From positions 310,001 through 374,000 of the forward strand of contig JAGYIV010000010.1 in the NCBI GenBank assembly GCA_018402345.1: 64,000 nt of DNA, written 5' to 3'. Below, piece by piece: positions 25,572-33,376 of the stretch. The notes beneath the pieces are model-generated. The model saw nothing but the letters and a program-made list of their open reading frames with translations. It was not told where the DNA came from and made no database searches. This DNA is from Terrimicrobiaceae bacterium. Its GTDB lineage: Bacteria > Verrucomicrobiota > Verrucomicrobiia > Chthoniobacterales > Terrimicrobiaceae. Numbering within the stretch: position 1 is the first letter of the stretch; each line of letters starts with the position of its first letter. The position numbers and the translations under genes are program-made.

Positions 25572-27263
25572 ATGGACAACGAAAAAACCGCCCACAACGA
25601 GGTCATGAACGCAGACGAAGCGGCCTTGTTTCTGAAAATGCCGAAGTCAACCCTCCTGAAACTCACCAGCGAGGGACAAATCCCCGGTGTGAAAGTCGGC
25701 CGTGGCTGGAGATTCAACCTTACCGCCCTTGAAAATTGGAAAAGCGCCTCGTCTGCAGCGATGGACGAGGATTCGGACACCGTTGGCGAACCTGTCGATC
25801 TTGATTTCGACACGAACCTCTCAAGCGCTGAAAACCGCCTCCGTTCGACCATCAAACCGGTGGTCGATCAACCCGAGGAGTCCACCGGCGACTACGATTT
25901 CGACTCCGTGGGCGAAGTCCACGAACTCGAGGAGGAGGAGGAAGCCACGCCCGTTGCCAAGGCTCCGAAAAAGGCCGATCCCATTCCCGAACACGTCTCC
26001 GAAGGTCTTGGAGAAGTTCGCGAACTCGAAGAGGAGCCGGAAAGTTCCCTTCGCGGCCGCCCGAAGAAAACCTCCGCCGCCCGCACCACATCGGCCCTCG
26101 AACTCATGGCCCGCATCTCCGAAAAATCCTCGCAGAAGCAAGCCGCCGACCGGATCAGCAAGGCGAAAAGCCTGCCCACCACCCTCACCCCGAAACGCCG
26201 CGGCAGGCCCCCGCGCCAAGCCTCACCTGCACCAACCCTCGCGCCCGTCGAGGAGGCGCCCGTTCACAAAACCCAAGTCCGCGAGACGATCCGCGAAACA
26301 GTCCGCGAGACATCCCAAGAGGACGCTGTGGAGGTCTCGCGCCCCTACAATCCTGCCGCGACTACCAAGCGCCCCGACTTTTCGCGCCCGTCAAAACCCG
26401 CCGGCAGTTCCTTCAGCCTCCTTCGCAAGCTCTCCTACTGGGTCGTCGTTCTCGCAGTGCTCGCCTTGGCGGCCTTCGGCATCAAAGGCCTCCTCGTGCC
26501 CGCAACCACCGAACCCGAGGCGACCGCCCCCACAGCCCAACTCCACAGCCTGCCGGAGTTCAACACAGTCTATCGCCATAGCGATGACTCCCGACCTGGC
26601 GAGGACAATTTCAACGTGCCCGAAGCAACCCCAGCGCCAGCACCTCAAGCGGCCACGGAACAATCCCTCGCACAGATCACTGCTCCGCCCGCCCCGGCCA
26701 CAGAACCCGCCCCCAACCAAGTCGCCCTCACGCCAATCCCAGCGCAGGAGACCACCCAACCCACCACTCCCATCTCCGCTCCGCAACCCGTGGACAGAGG
26801 CTTGGAATCCATCAACCGCATCCTTCCCGCCCTCTTCGATCTCTCCGGATGCTCAATCAACAGCTCAAACAATGAAATCCGCATTGTGTTCCAAGAAGGC
26901 ATCTTCTCCTCGGGCGTGAACATTGGCTCTCAAGGCCGCACCCAGCTCGCACGCGTGGCCGAATTCCTCAACGCAAACGCCCCCGATTTCTGGGTCATTA
27001 TCGAAGGCCAAACAGACTCCGGAAAAGTCCGTGCCAAATCCCCCTTCCGCGACAACTTCACCCTCGGACTGCGGCGCGCCATCGAAGCGACAACCGTCAT
27101 GCGTGAGGAGGGCAACTTCCCCGCCGACCGCTTGCTGGCCAGCTCCGCTGGCGGCCTCAACCCGCCATTCCCTGAAAATCAGCCAGGTGCTGCCGCTAGA
27201 AACCGCACAGTCGTTCTCCGCCTCGTGCCCAAAACCAGCCCGCTCCCGGCCCAGAATCAATAG
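25572..27263 (+). CDS. HTH / AT-hook / transmembrane / OmpA-like fusion protein
   Basis: A 563-residue protein. Residues 11-57 form an excisionase/MerR-type winged HTH (MNADEAALFLKMPKSTLLKL, VGRGWRFN). Residues 60-285 are a charged, low-complexity linker with two AT-hook motifs (RGRPKK at 161-166, RRGRPPR at 209-215). Residues 288-309 are one membrane helix (LSYWVVVLAVLALAAFGIKG). A Pro/Ala/Thr linker follows, then an OmpA/MotB-type domain at about 420-560 with VIIEGQTDSG, RDNFTLGLRRAIEATTVM and a final NRTVVLRLVP. Topology puts DNA-binding parts in the cytoplasm and the peptidoglycan-binding part in the periplasm. The start is fixed by the HTH; longer upstream frames are non-coding. The function is not known. 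Confidence 0.85.
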   Translation: MDNEKTAHNEVMNADEAALFLKMPKSTLLKLTSEGQIPGVKVGRGWRFNLTALENWKSASSAAMDEDSDTVGEPVDLDFDTNLSSAENRLRSTIKPVVDQPEESTGDYDFDSVGEVHELEEEEEATPVAKAPKKADPIPEHVSEGLGEVRELEEEPESSLRGRPKKTSAARTTSALELMARISEKSSQKQAADRISKAKSLPTTLTPKRRGRPPRQASPAPTLAPVEEAPVHKTQVRETIRETVRETSQEDAVEVSRPYNPAATTKRPDFSRPSKPAGSSFSLLRKLSYWVVVLAVLALAAFGIKGLLVPATTEPEATAPTAQLHSLPEFNTVYRHSDDSRPGEDNFNVPEATPAPAPQAATEQSLAQITAPPAPATEPAPNQVALTPIPAQETTQPTTPISAPQPVDRGLESINRILPALFDLSGCSINSSNNEIRIVFQEGIFSSGVNIGSQGRTQLARVAEFLNANAPDFWVIIEGQTDSGKVRAKSPFRDNFTLGLRRAIEATTVMREEGNFPADRLLASSAGGLNPPFPENQPGAAARNRTVVLRLVPKTSPLPAQNQ

Positions 27264-27361
27264 TCAGCCCACGGAAACGGTGGCGCTCGGCAAAGCCCAT
27301 AGCAACGTCGAGCGCGGGAAGGCCACCAATGAGATGCCACCTGCCTGCACGCCGGGGCATT

Positions 27362-27700
27362 TCACCCCGGAGGCCATTCAAGCGGCCGCCCACCGAGCAA
27401 GTGGATATGCAAGTGCGGCACGGTTTCGCCTCCATGGGGCCCGTGGTTTATCACGACGCGAAAACCGGCTTCGGAAAGGTTTTCCTTGCGGGCGATTTCG
27501 CCTACCGTCAGCAGGAGATGGCCAAGCAGCGCCTGGTCATCCAACGCGGCAACACCGATCCGTGGAATGGGTTTTTTGGGCACCACCAAAAGATGCACCG
27601 GAGCCTGCGGGGAGATGTCGCGGAAAGCGATACAGTGCTCGTCCTCATGAAGGATTTCGGCGGGAATTTGTCGGGCAATGATTTTTTCGAACAGGGTCAT
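27362..27700 (-). CDS. HIT family hydrolase (HinT-like)
   Basis: A 112-residue protein starting MTLFEKIIARQIPAEILHED and ending with the histidine triad HLHIH at about 99-103, plus AFRDISPQAPVHLLVVPKKP. HinT-type proteins hydrolyse purine nucleoside phosphoramidates. Length is standard. It overlaps the upstream gene by 4 bases and is the last gene of the nrdR unit. The longer frame upstream of 27700 is not used because homology starts at Met-Thr-Leu-Phe-Glu. Confidence 0.92.
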   Translation of the reverse strand: MTLFEKIIARQIPAEILHEDEHCIAFRDISPQAPVHLLVVPKKPIPRIGVAALDDQALLGHLLLTVGEIARKENLSEAGFRVVINHGPHGGETVPHLHIHLLGGRPLEWPPG

Positions 27701-28257
27701 GTGAGTTGGAATTGAAGATGTCCGGTGCGGTTGGCAGCGGCGATTTCGGCGCGGATGAAAACCACGATCTCTTCGGTGAGCCGGGAGCACTCCCGGTTCC
27801 AGTGCTTGGCGCTTTTCAACTGCTTCACCCCCGCATGCAGTCCGCTGAACTCGACCTGCTGCGCAGGAGAAACGAGGATTTCCGCCAATCTCTCCCTCAA
27901 CAACCCGAAGAACACCAACTCGTAACCGGTGCCGGACCGCTTCGCCAAGTCGAACAACGACACACGCACCGGAGGCGGAAGGGTTTGAAAACATTCAGCC
28001 ACATCGGCATACCCGATCACCTTTAAGACCGAGCGCACAGCTTTCTCCAGCCGCGAAATGGTAACGATGTTTTCGTCGAACTCCTGCTGAAGGAAACTCG
28101 ACACGCTCTCCGTGACATGCGAGGTAAGCCACCACTTCTTATACCCGGCGGTCTCCGCAGCGCGCACCACCGCGGAACTTAACCAGACGCTATCGTAATT
28201 CATCACGCTACCGTCCTGAAATCTCACCAGCGGAAAATTGTCCCGGATCGCAATCAC
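27697..28257 (-). CDS. Protein of unknown function in the nrdR operon, possible ATP-cone-like
   Basis: A 186-residue protein with no family I can name firmly. The N-terminal half (IRDNFPLVRFQDGSVMNYDS, then AVVRAAETAG, ENIVTISRLEKAVRSVLKVI, YADVAECFQ) is loosely similar to the ATP-cone fold in NrdR and ribonucleotide reductase. The C-terminal half is helical. It overlaps nrdR and the HIT gene by 4 bases each, so it is co-translated with both. Coding is certain; function is open. Confidence 0.75.
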   Translation of the reverse strand: MIAIRDNFPLVRFQDGSVMNYDSVWLSSAVVRAAETAGYKKWWLTSHVTESVSSFLQQEFDENIVTISRLEKAVRSVLKVIGYADVAECFQTLPPPVRVSLFDLAKRSGTGYELVFFGLLRERLAEILVSPAQQVEFSGLHAGVKQLKSAKHWNRECSRLTEEIVVFIRAEIAAANRTGHLQFQLT

Positions 28258-28745
28258 GCCTTGAAAAGCTCCGCCTGATCCGGCGTCGGAGCCACACGGC
28301 GGCCCAGGGACTCGATCTCATCGATGAAGTCGCCCACCTCTTGAAATTGGCGATAGACCGATGCATATCGCACATAGGCAACAGAATCCAACGCATGCAA
28401 TTTGGCCATGATGAGCGCCCCGAGCTTCTTGGACGTCACCTCCCTCTCCTGCAAGGACTCCAAATCCTGAAGCAGTTCCTCCACTGCCGCCTCCATTTCC
28501 TCCAACCCCACCGGCCGCTTCTCGCAGGCCTTGGAGATGCTGTTCAACAACTTCTGTCGATCAAGCACCTCATGCCGGCCATCCTTCTTGATCACTCGCA
28601 ACTCCGTGCGCTCCAATGCCTCATACGTGGTAAAACGCATCTCGCAAGAAAGACACTCACGCCGCCGCCGGATATTCGCTCCATCCTTCGACAACCTGGA
28701 ATCAATCACCTTGTCTTCGAGTGTCCCGCACTTTGGGCATCGCAT
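28254..28745 (-). CDS. nrdR: Transcriptional repressor NrdR
   Basis: A 163-residue regulator of ribonucleotide reductase genes. It has an N-terminal zinc ribbon (MRCPKCGTLEDKVIDSRLSK with CPKC, later CLSC) and an ATP-cone domain (RVIKKDGRHEVLDRQKLLNS, SVAYVRYASVYRQFQEVGDF). The start is set at the conserved MRCPKCG; the upstream ATG would add a 10-residue leader not seen in the family. No reductase gene is in the window. A box matching its own operator lies just upstream. Confidence 0.95.
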   Translation of the reverse strand: MRCPKCGTLEDKVIDSRLSKDGANIRRRRECLSCEMRFTTYEALERTELRVIKKDGRHEVLDRQKLLNSISKACEKRPVGLEEMEAAVEELLQDLESLQEREVTSKKLGALIMAKLHALDSVAYVRYASVYRQFQEVGDFIDEIESLGRRVAPTPDQAELFKA

Positions 28746-28780
28746 ATCTTGTGGAAAAAAAAACCGACCCCTCACAAATC

Positions 28781-28796
28781 ACACCAGATATTGTGC
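28781..28796 (-). promoter_or_regulatory. Candidate NrdR box upstream of nrdR
   Basis: The + strand sequence ACACCAGATATTGTGC fits the NrdR-box consensus (acaCwAtATatwGTgt) at most positions and is partly palindromic. It lies about 36 bases before the nrdR start, which suggests autoregulation. A second box of equal quality was not found. Confidence 0.45.
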
Positions 28797-28826
28797 GGTC
28801 AATATTTTTCTCGAAAAGCCCAAGGG

Positions 28827-28846
28827 GTCAGGAATTAATTCTTGAC
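28827..28846 (+). repeat. 20-bp palindrome between nrdR and the autotransporter gene
   Basis: GTCAGGAATTAATTCTTGAC has ten-base arms with one mismatch. It lies in a 294-base gap (28746-29039) with no gene on either strand. It could be an operator; no owner is evident. Confidence 0.4.
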
Positions 28847-29039
28847 TTTACCCTTTGCGGATTCGCTCGCCGCAACGGCAACCCCTCTCGAGCCTGAAAC
28901 CAGCCGAAAAATTCGCGAGACCCGATCTTTAATGGTCCAGCGCCAATTGGAAAAATGGGATTCGGGAGTTACGGAATGGGCGGATTGGTATTGGCGGTTG
29001 ATTTTGCGTAGTAGCCTGGCCGAGGCGAGTTTTTGCCCT

Positions 29040-32000
29040 TTAAAACGCGAAGTTGAGCGAGGCGCTGATGGCGTTCTCGAGGTAGGTCTGCGCTCCGAAG
29101 TTCACGTTGTAGAACACCGACGCGCTCCAGTCCTGCCCGATCTGTGCCGTCACTCCCGCTCCCGCGAACACGCTGTTGCGGTAGGGCTCGCTCGTCTCGT
29201 AGCCGAAGGAGGCGCCGCTGCCTCCGTCGAGTGCCGAGGTGATCGTGCGCGGATTGTTCATGAACTCATGCATCCACAGCATCCTCGCTTCAGGGATGAG
29301 CGCGATCTTCTCGGCAACCTCCCACGTGTAGGCCACGCGCCCTCCCAGCGTGCTTCGCAGGCTGTTGGCGTTCTGCTGGCCGAGCGCGAGGTCGAGGCTG
29401 TCGGCTCCCGTTTCGGCGAAGCCTCCCACGCCGGCGTAGGTGTATTGCGCCCCGACGATCGGGCCGATCGTCCAGTTGCCGACCTCGAAATCCTTCCCGA
29501 GGTTCAGCGCGGCGCTGAACTGGCCGCTGTTCGGGTTCGCCCGGGCTGTGCGGTCGATCGTGCTGAACTTAATCGAACGCCGCGTCTGGTAGCCGGTGTA
29601 GCCACCGCCGATGACACTGTTCACATAGTAGCCGTCCTCGTTTTCCCAGGTGGCATAGGCTCCGAAGAGCGCGCTGTTGCCGCGCGTGCTGCTGCCGCCG
29701 CTGTATTTGGCGTAGTTGTATTGGTAGCCGGCGTAGAGGCCGGTGCTGAACGCCTCGCTCCAACGGTAATCGGCTCCCGCGAGGAACCCGCCGGCGTCGT
29801 TCTTGTAACCGGGAGACTCGGAGAGGTTGTAGGAGCGCGAGAACGATCCCGTGCCCATGACCCACGCGTTCCAGTTCGTGGACACGGCATCCTCGACGAT
29901 CGGGCTGGCGGTCTTCGCATCGGCCACGCTCTTGCCGTCGCGGTCGTGCTTGAGCGGTTCGCTCTGCATGCCGATGGCCTGGAACCCGCCGACTCCCGCG
30001 CGCACGGCGCTCAGGCGCTGGTTGAGTTGCTGGGTTTGCGTGAACGCCTGCTCGATGCTCATGTCGGCAAGGCTCTCGTAAAAGCCGGGCATGATTTGCT
30101 CGAAGGCATTCGGGAACTGCTCGGTTGTCAGCGAGTCGAGCGCGATGCTGACCGTCTCGCGGTCACCGCTGGTAGCCGGGATGTATTTATCCAACGCCTT
30201 GGCCACGCTCCGCTGGTTGGGAGTCACTGCCACGCGCGTGTAGGTGTCCGGCGCGATGAGTAGCGTGCCGGTTGTGCCGCCATTGAGGAACCGCCCGCGG
30301 AAGGTCTCGGGGGCGATGATGCTGTCAAACTCCCCGCTGATCCCGCCTCCGGCGGTGAGAAAGGCATACTGCTGGCCATAGGCGAGCGGGTTGCCGCCGT
30401 AGGGTATGACATTCAGCGAGCCACCCACCGTGGCTGCTTCACCGACCACAAGTCGGTCGAAGTTCGAAAGGCTCTCGATCTCGATATCCGTCACAGCGGT
30501 GGGCGTGAGGGTCAAAGAGGCCACGCTCAATATTCCCGGAGAGTTGCCCGGCGACAAGGTGCCGGAAACTGTCACCGGCGCGAAGATCGTGCCGCTTCCA
30601 CCGAGCGTGCCGCCCGAGTTCACAATGAGTGAGTTGGCGGCGAGTTGGCCATTGACCGACAGCAACCCGGCAACCACATCCACGCTCACCGCAGAGACTG
30701 TGCCGGTGGTGTTGAGCGAACCCGAGGCATTGACTGTCAGGGTTCCATTGCCGCCGAGATTTCCCGACAATGTCTGCGCGGCGGAACTTGCGTAGACGAA
30801 CGCCCCGTTGTTGGTGATCGCCCCCGAGTAATTCCCGCCGCCAAGCACTCCGGCGCCCCCGATTTGCAACGCCCCCGCCGAAATCGTGATGGGAGCGTTG
30901 AATGTATTCGCACCCGTCAGCGTGAGTGTTCCCGTGCCTTCCTTTTGAAGCTCCGTGACTCCCGCACCGAGCGGCGCACTCCACTCGATGGTGTTGCCGT
31001 TCGTGTCCACCGGGAGTTTCCCCGCAAACACAAATCTTGGAGACAAGTCCACCGAGATGCCCGGGGCGTAAACCAAGGTGCCGCCATCGAAAACAATCCG
31101 CTGGCTGAGCCTCTCGGGCAGGTTCAACGCGTTGTTGTGGGCCACAAGAAGAACACCGTCTTCAAGCATGGCATCGCCGGTGAAGTTCGTGTTGTTGCCC
31201 GAAAGCGCCAGGATGCCCGCGCCTGTTTTCACCAGATCGCCGCTGCCGGAAAGTTGCCCGGTGAGCGAAATCGTGCGGTTCGCGTAGGTTGTCAACGTAT
31301 TGCCTTGGGTGTCGATGTCGCCGCTGACCGTCAATGTCGCATCCGTTGCGCTGAAGGTCTGGTTCGCCGTGAGGTTCAGGTCGAGCCGCACGGTTTTTGG
31401 CAGCGCGAATTCCGTGGTGATCCCCTCCGCTCCGATCTCCAACGGCGCGGTCTCGATCTCGCCCGTGCCGAATGTGAACTTGTAGGAATCCCACACGCCA
31501 AAGTTTTCGAAGTTCGTGTTCGTGGAGTGGTTGAACAGCTCGATTCCCCATGTGCCGACAAGTGACTCTCCAAAGAAGGCATTGCTCAGAAATGTCCACT
31601 GGCCGACATCCGACAAGGACGCAAAGCGGTTCTCCTCGGAGGGTGTGTCGATCAGGTTGCGGTCGCTGTAGAACAACTGGGCACTCGTCCCGGAGGGCGA
31701 TGTCAACAAGGCGGAGAAATCGCCTAAAATCGCCCCCTCGCCCGCGAGGTAGGCGTCCGCATTTTTCTGCATCCCGGACAACCTCATCTCCAACTGCACA
31801 TACTCCAGCGGCATCAACCCAGAGGCCTCCACTCTGAATATCGCCCTGGACACACGCGTGTCGGCACCGAACACGCCTTGCGCGACGGGTTGGATGCCGG
31901 CTTCCAGCACGCGCGCGTCGCTCAAGTGCGTGACCTTTTCCGCCGCACGGGTGAACCAATCGGCATCGATCAATCCAAATCCATACTCGGGGTTGAAATC

Positions 32001-33227
32001 GAATCCGCTGCCGTTTGCGACCCATTTGATGTTTCCCGGATCGACCTTGACGCTGGTCCGCGCGAGGAGATGGCGCGCCATGCGAATGTTCAGGCTGGGA
32101 TTCGCCTCCACCCCCAGCGCCATGATGCCAGACACAAGTGGAGTCGCCGAGGAGGTGCCCCCGAACGTGCTCGTGTAGTTGCCGAGATCCGCAGCGTCGA
32201 CTGGTTGGAAATACGGGTCGTCCTCCGGCGGAAGTGACGCATCGTCACCGATATTGTTGCGGCCATCCCTCCCGGTGCGGTCGGTTGTGGCAGATGCTGT
32301 AAACACTGCCTCGGGACTGCCGCTGCTTGGGGCGACCACCATGAGATTCGCCCCGTAGCTGCTGTAGTTTGAGCGTGTTCCATTACTACCGAGGGCGCCG
32401 ACCGTGATCACGAAGGGCGAGGTGTTCTCTAGGCCCTTGTTCGAGTCTTCTAAGGGATATTGGCCCGCAGCGTTTCCCGCGGCAAAGACATGAATCACCC
32501 CCAATTCGGCGCTCTGCTCAAGGGCATCCAAGGCCAATTGGGCATCGGGATTTTTCGCCCCTTCAAAAGCATTGCTTTGGCCATAGCTATGGTTCATCAC
32601 CCGCACAGGCGGGCGGATTCCGGGAATCGGTGTGTAGGCGTCAAAAGGCGTTTCCTGCCCGACGAACCCATTCGCGTGGGCTAGGGCCTGAAATTCCGTT
32701 AAATTCTCAGCGATATCTTTTTCGTCTATGCCAACCAGCCTTTGGCCCGCGATTTGTGCCAACGGGGCGGCTCCGGTGACCCCGATGCCATTGCCGCCCC
32801 GGGCGGCCGCGACGCCTGCAACAGAGGTGCCATGGTTGTCGTCCACCTTCTCGGGGAAGGGGCGCAGCGGGTCCGCCTCGTTTTCCGCCACCGTCATCGA
32901 GTAGTCCCAACTGTATTCATTGAGGAACCCCGCCACCAAATCCGGATGATCCCCCTGCACGCCATCATCGACGATGCTGATTACCACGCCATTCCCGGTC
33001 AACCCACGCGCCCACGCGCCCTCCACATTCACATCCAGTCCGGCATTGACCTCGCTTATTGGCATCTGGTTCACCAAGTGCCATTGGCCATAGTAGCCAG
33101 CCGCCGTTCCGTTTCCCGTCCCGGGAGCAAAGTAGGGATCATTCGGAAAGAAGCCCTGCGCGTGGACAAGGTTGGGCGCCATTACGGCGAGAATGACACA
33201 TACCGATAATAATATTTTGTGTTTCAT
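29040..33227 (-). CDS. Kexin-like serine protease autotransporter (intact copy)
   Basis: A 1395-residue secreted protein: signal peptide at residues 1-23, then a subtilase domain of the kexin type with Asp in VVISIVDDGVQGDHPD (about 87), His in DDNHGTSVAGVAAA (132), the oxyanion Asn in FAAGNAAG and Ser in FGGTSSATPLVSG. A P-domain follows (LTSPSGTSAQLFYSDRN, VGTWGIELFNHST). Next is a beta-helix passenger with autotransporter-associated repeats (GDLVKTGAGILALSGNN), and about 290 residues of autotransporter barrel ending in Leu-Asn-Phe-Ala-Phe. It should cross the outer membrane by the type Va route. It is the downstream member of a tandem pair sharing long, almost identical stretches with 33377-37605. 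Confidence 0.93.
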   Translation of the reverse strand: MKHKILLSVCVILAVMAPNLVHAQGFFPNDPYFAPGTGNGTAAGYYGQWHLVNQMPISEVNAGLDVNVEGAWARGLTGNGVVISIVDDGVQGDHPDLVAGFLNEYSWDYSMTVAENEADPLRPFPEKVDDNHGTSVAGVAAARGGNGIGVTGAAPLAQIAGQRLVGIDEKDIAENLTEFQALAHANGFVGQETPFDAYTPIPGIRPPVRVMNHSYGQSNAFEGAKNPDAQLALDALEQSAELGVIHVFAAGNAAGQYPLEDSNKGLENTSPFVITVGALGSNGTRSNYSSYGANLMVVAPSSGSPEAVFTASATTDRTGRDGRNNIGDDASLPPEDDPYFQPVDAADLGNYTSTFGGTSSATPLVSGIMALGVEANPSLNIRMARHLLARTSVKVDPGNIKWVANGSGFDFNPEYGFGLIDADWFTRAAEKVTHLSDARVLEAGIQPVAQGVFGADTRVSRAIFRVEASGLMPLEYVQLEMRLSGMQKNADAYLAGEGAILGDFSALLTSPSGTSAQLFYSDRNLIDTPSEENRFASLSDVGQWTFLSNAFFGESLVGTWGIELFNHSTNTNFENFGVWDSYKFTFGTGEIETAPLEIGAEGITTEFALPKTVRLDLNLTANQTFSATDATLTVSGDIDTQGNTLTTYANRTISLTGQLSGSGDLVKTGAGILALSGNNTNFTGDAMLEDGVLLVAHNNALNLPERLSQRIVFDGGTLVYAPGISVDLSPRFVFAGKLPVDTNGNTIEWSAPLGAGVTELQKEGTGTLTLTGANTFNAPITISAGALQIGGAGVLGGGNYSGAITNNGAFVYASSAAQTLSGNLGGNGTLTVNASGSLNTTGTVSAVSVDVVAGLLSVNGQLAANSLIVNSGGTLGGSGTIFAPVTVSGTLSPGNSPGILSVASLTLTPTAVTDIEIESLSNFDRLVVGEAATVGGSLNVIPYGGNPLAYGQQYAFLTAGGGISGEFDSIIAPETFRGRFLNGGTTGTLLIAPDTYTRVAVTPNQRSVAKALDKYIPATSGDRETVSIALDSLTTEQFPNAFEQIMPGFYESLADMSIEQAFTQTQQLNQRLSAVRAGVGGFQAIGMQSEPLKHDRDGKSVADAKTASPIVEDAVSTNWNAWVMGTGSFSRSYNLSESPGYKNDAGGFLAGADYRWSEAFSTGLYAGYQYNYAKYSGGSSTRGNSALFGAYATWENEDGYYVNSVIGGGYTGYQTRRSIKFSTIDRTARANPNSGQFSAALNLGKDFEVGNWTIGPIVGAQYTYAGVGGFAETGADSLDLALGQQNANSLRSTLGGRVAYTWEVAEKIALIPEARMLWMHEFMNNPRTITSALDGGSGASFGYETSEPYRNSVFAGAGVTAQIGQDWSASVFYNVNFGAQTYLENAISASLNFAF

Positions 33228-33376
33228 GATCTATTCCCGTGTCGATGGCATCATAGCTGTCAGTGATTGGCTCTCTTCAATTTTTCTACTCCAAGTCGGC
33301 AAAGTCGAGCACATGGAGTGCCATCTTCATTTGGTCCTTAAGGCTGTCATAAATCGATGCTTCATCGACGCTTTCA

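Noticed and set aside
27353-27371. CCGGGG...CCCCGG hairpin at the end of the HIT gene as a terminator
   Set aside because: No T-run follows on either strand, so a terminator call is not supported.
28842-30263. 473-residue plus-strand frame opposite the first autotransporter
   Set aside because: It mirrors the barrel coding sequence, and a matching shadow occurs opposite the second copy.
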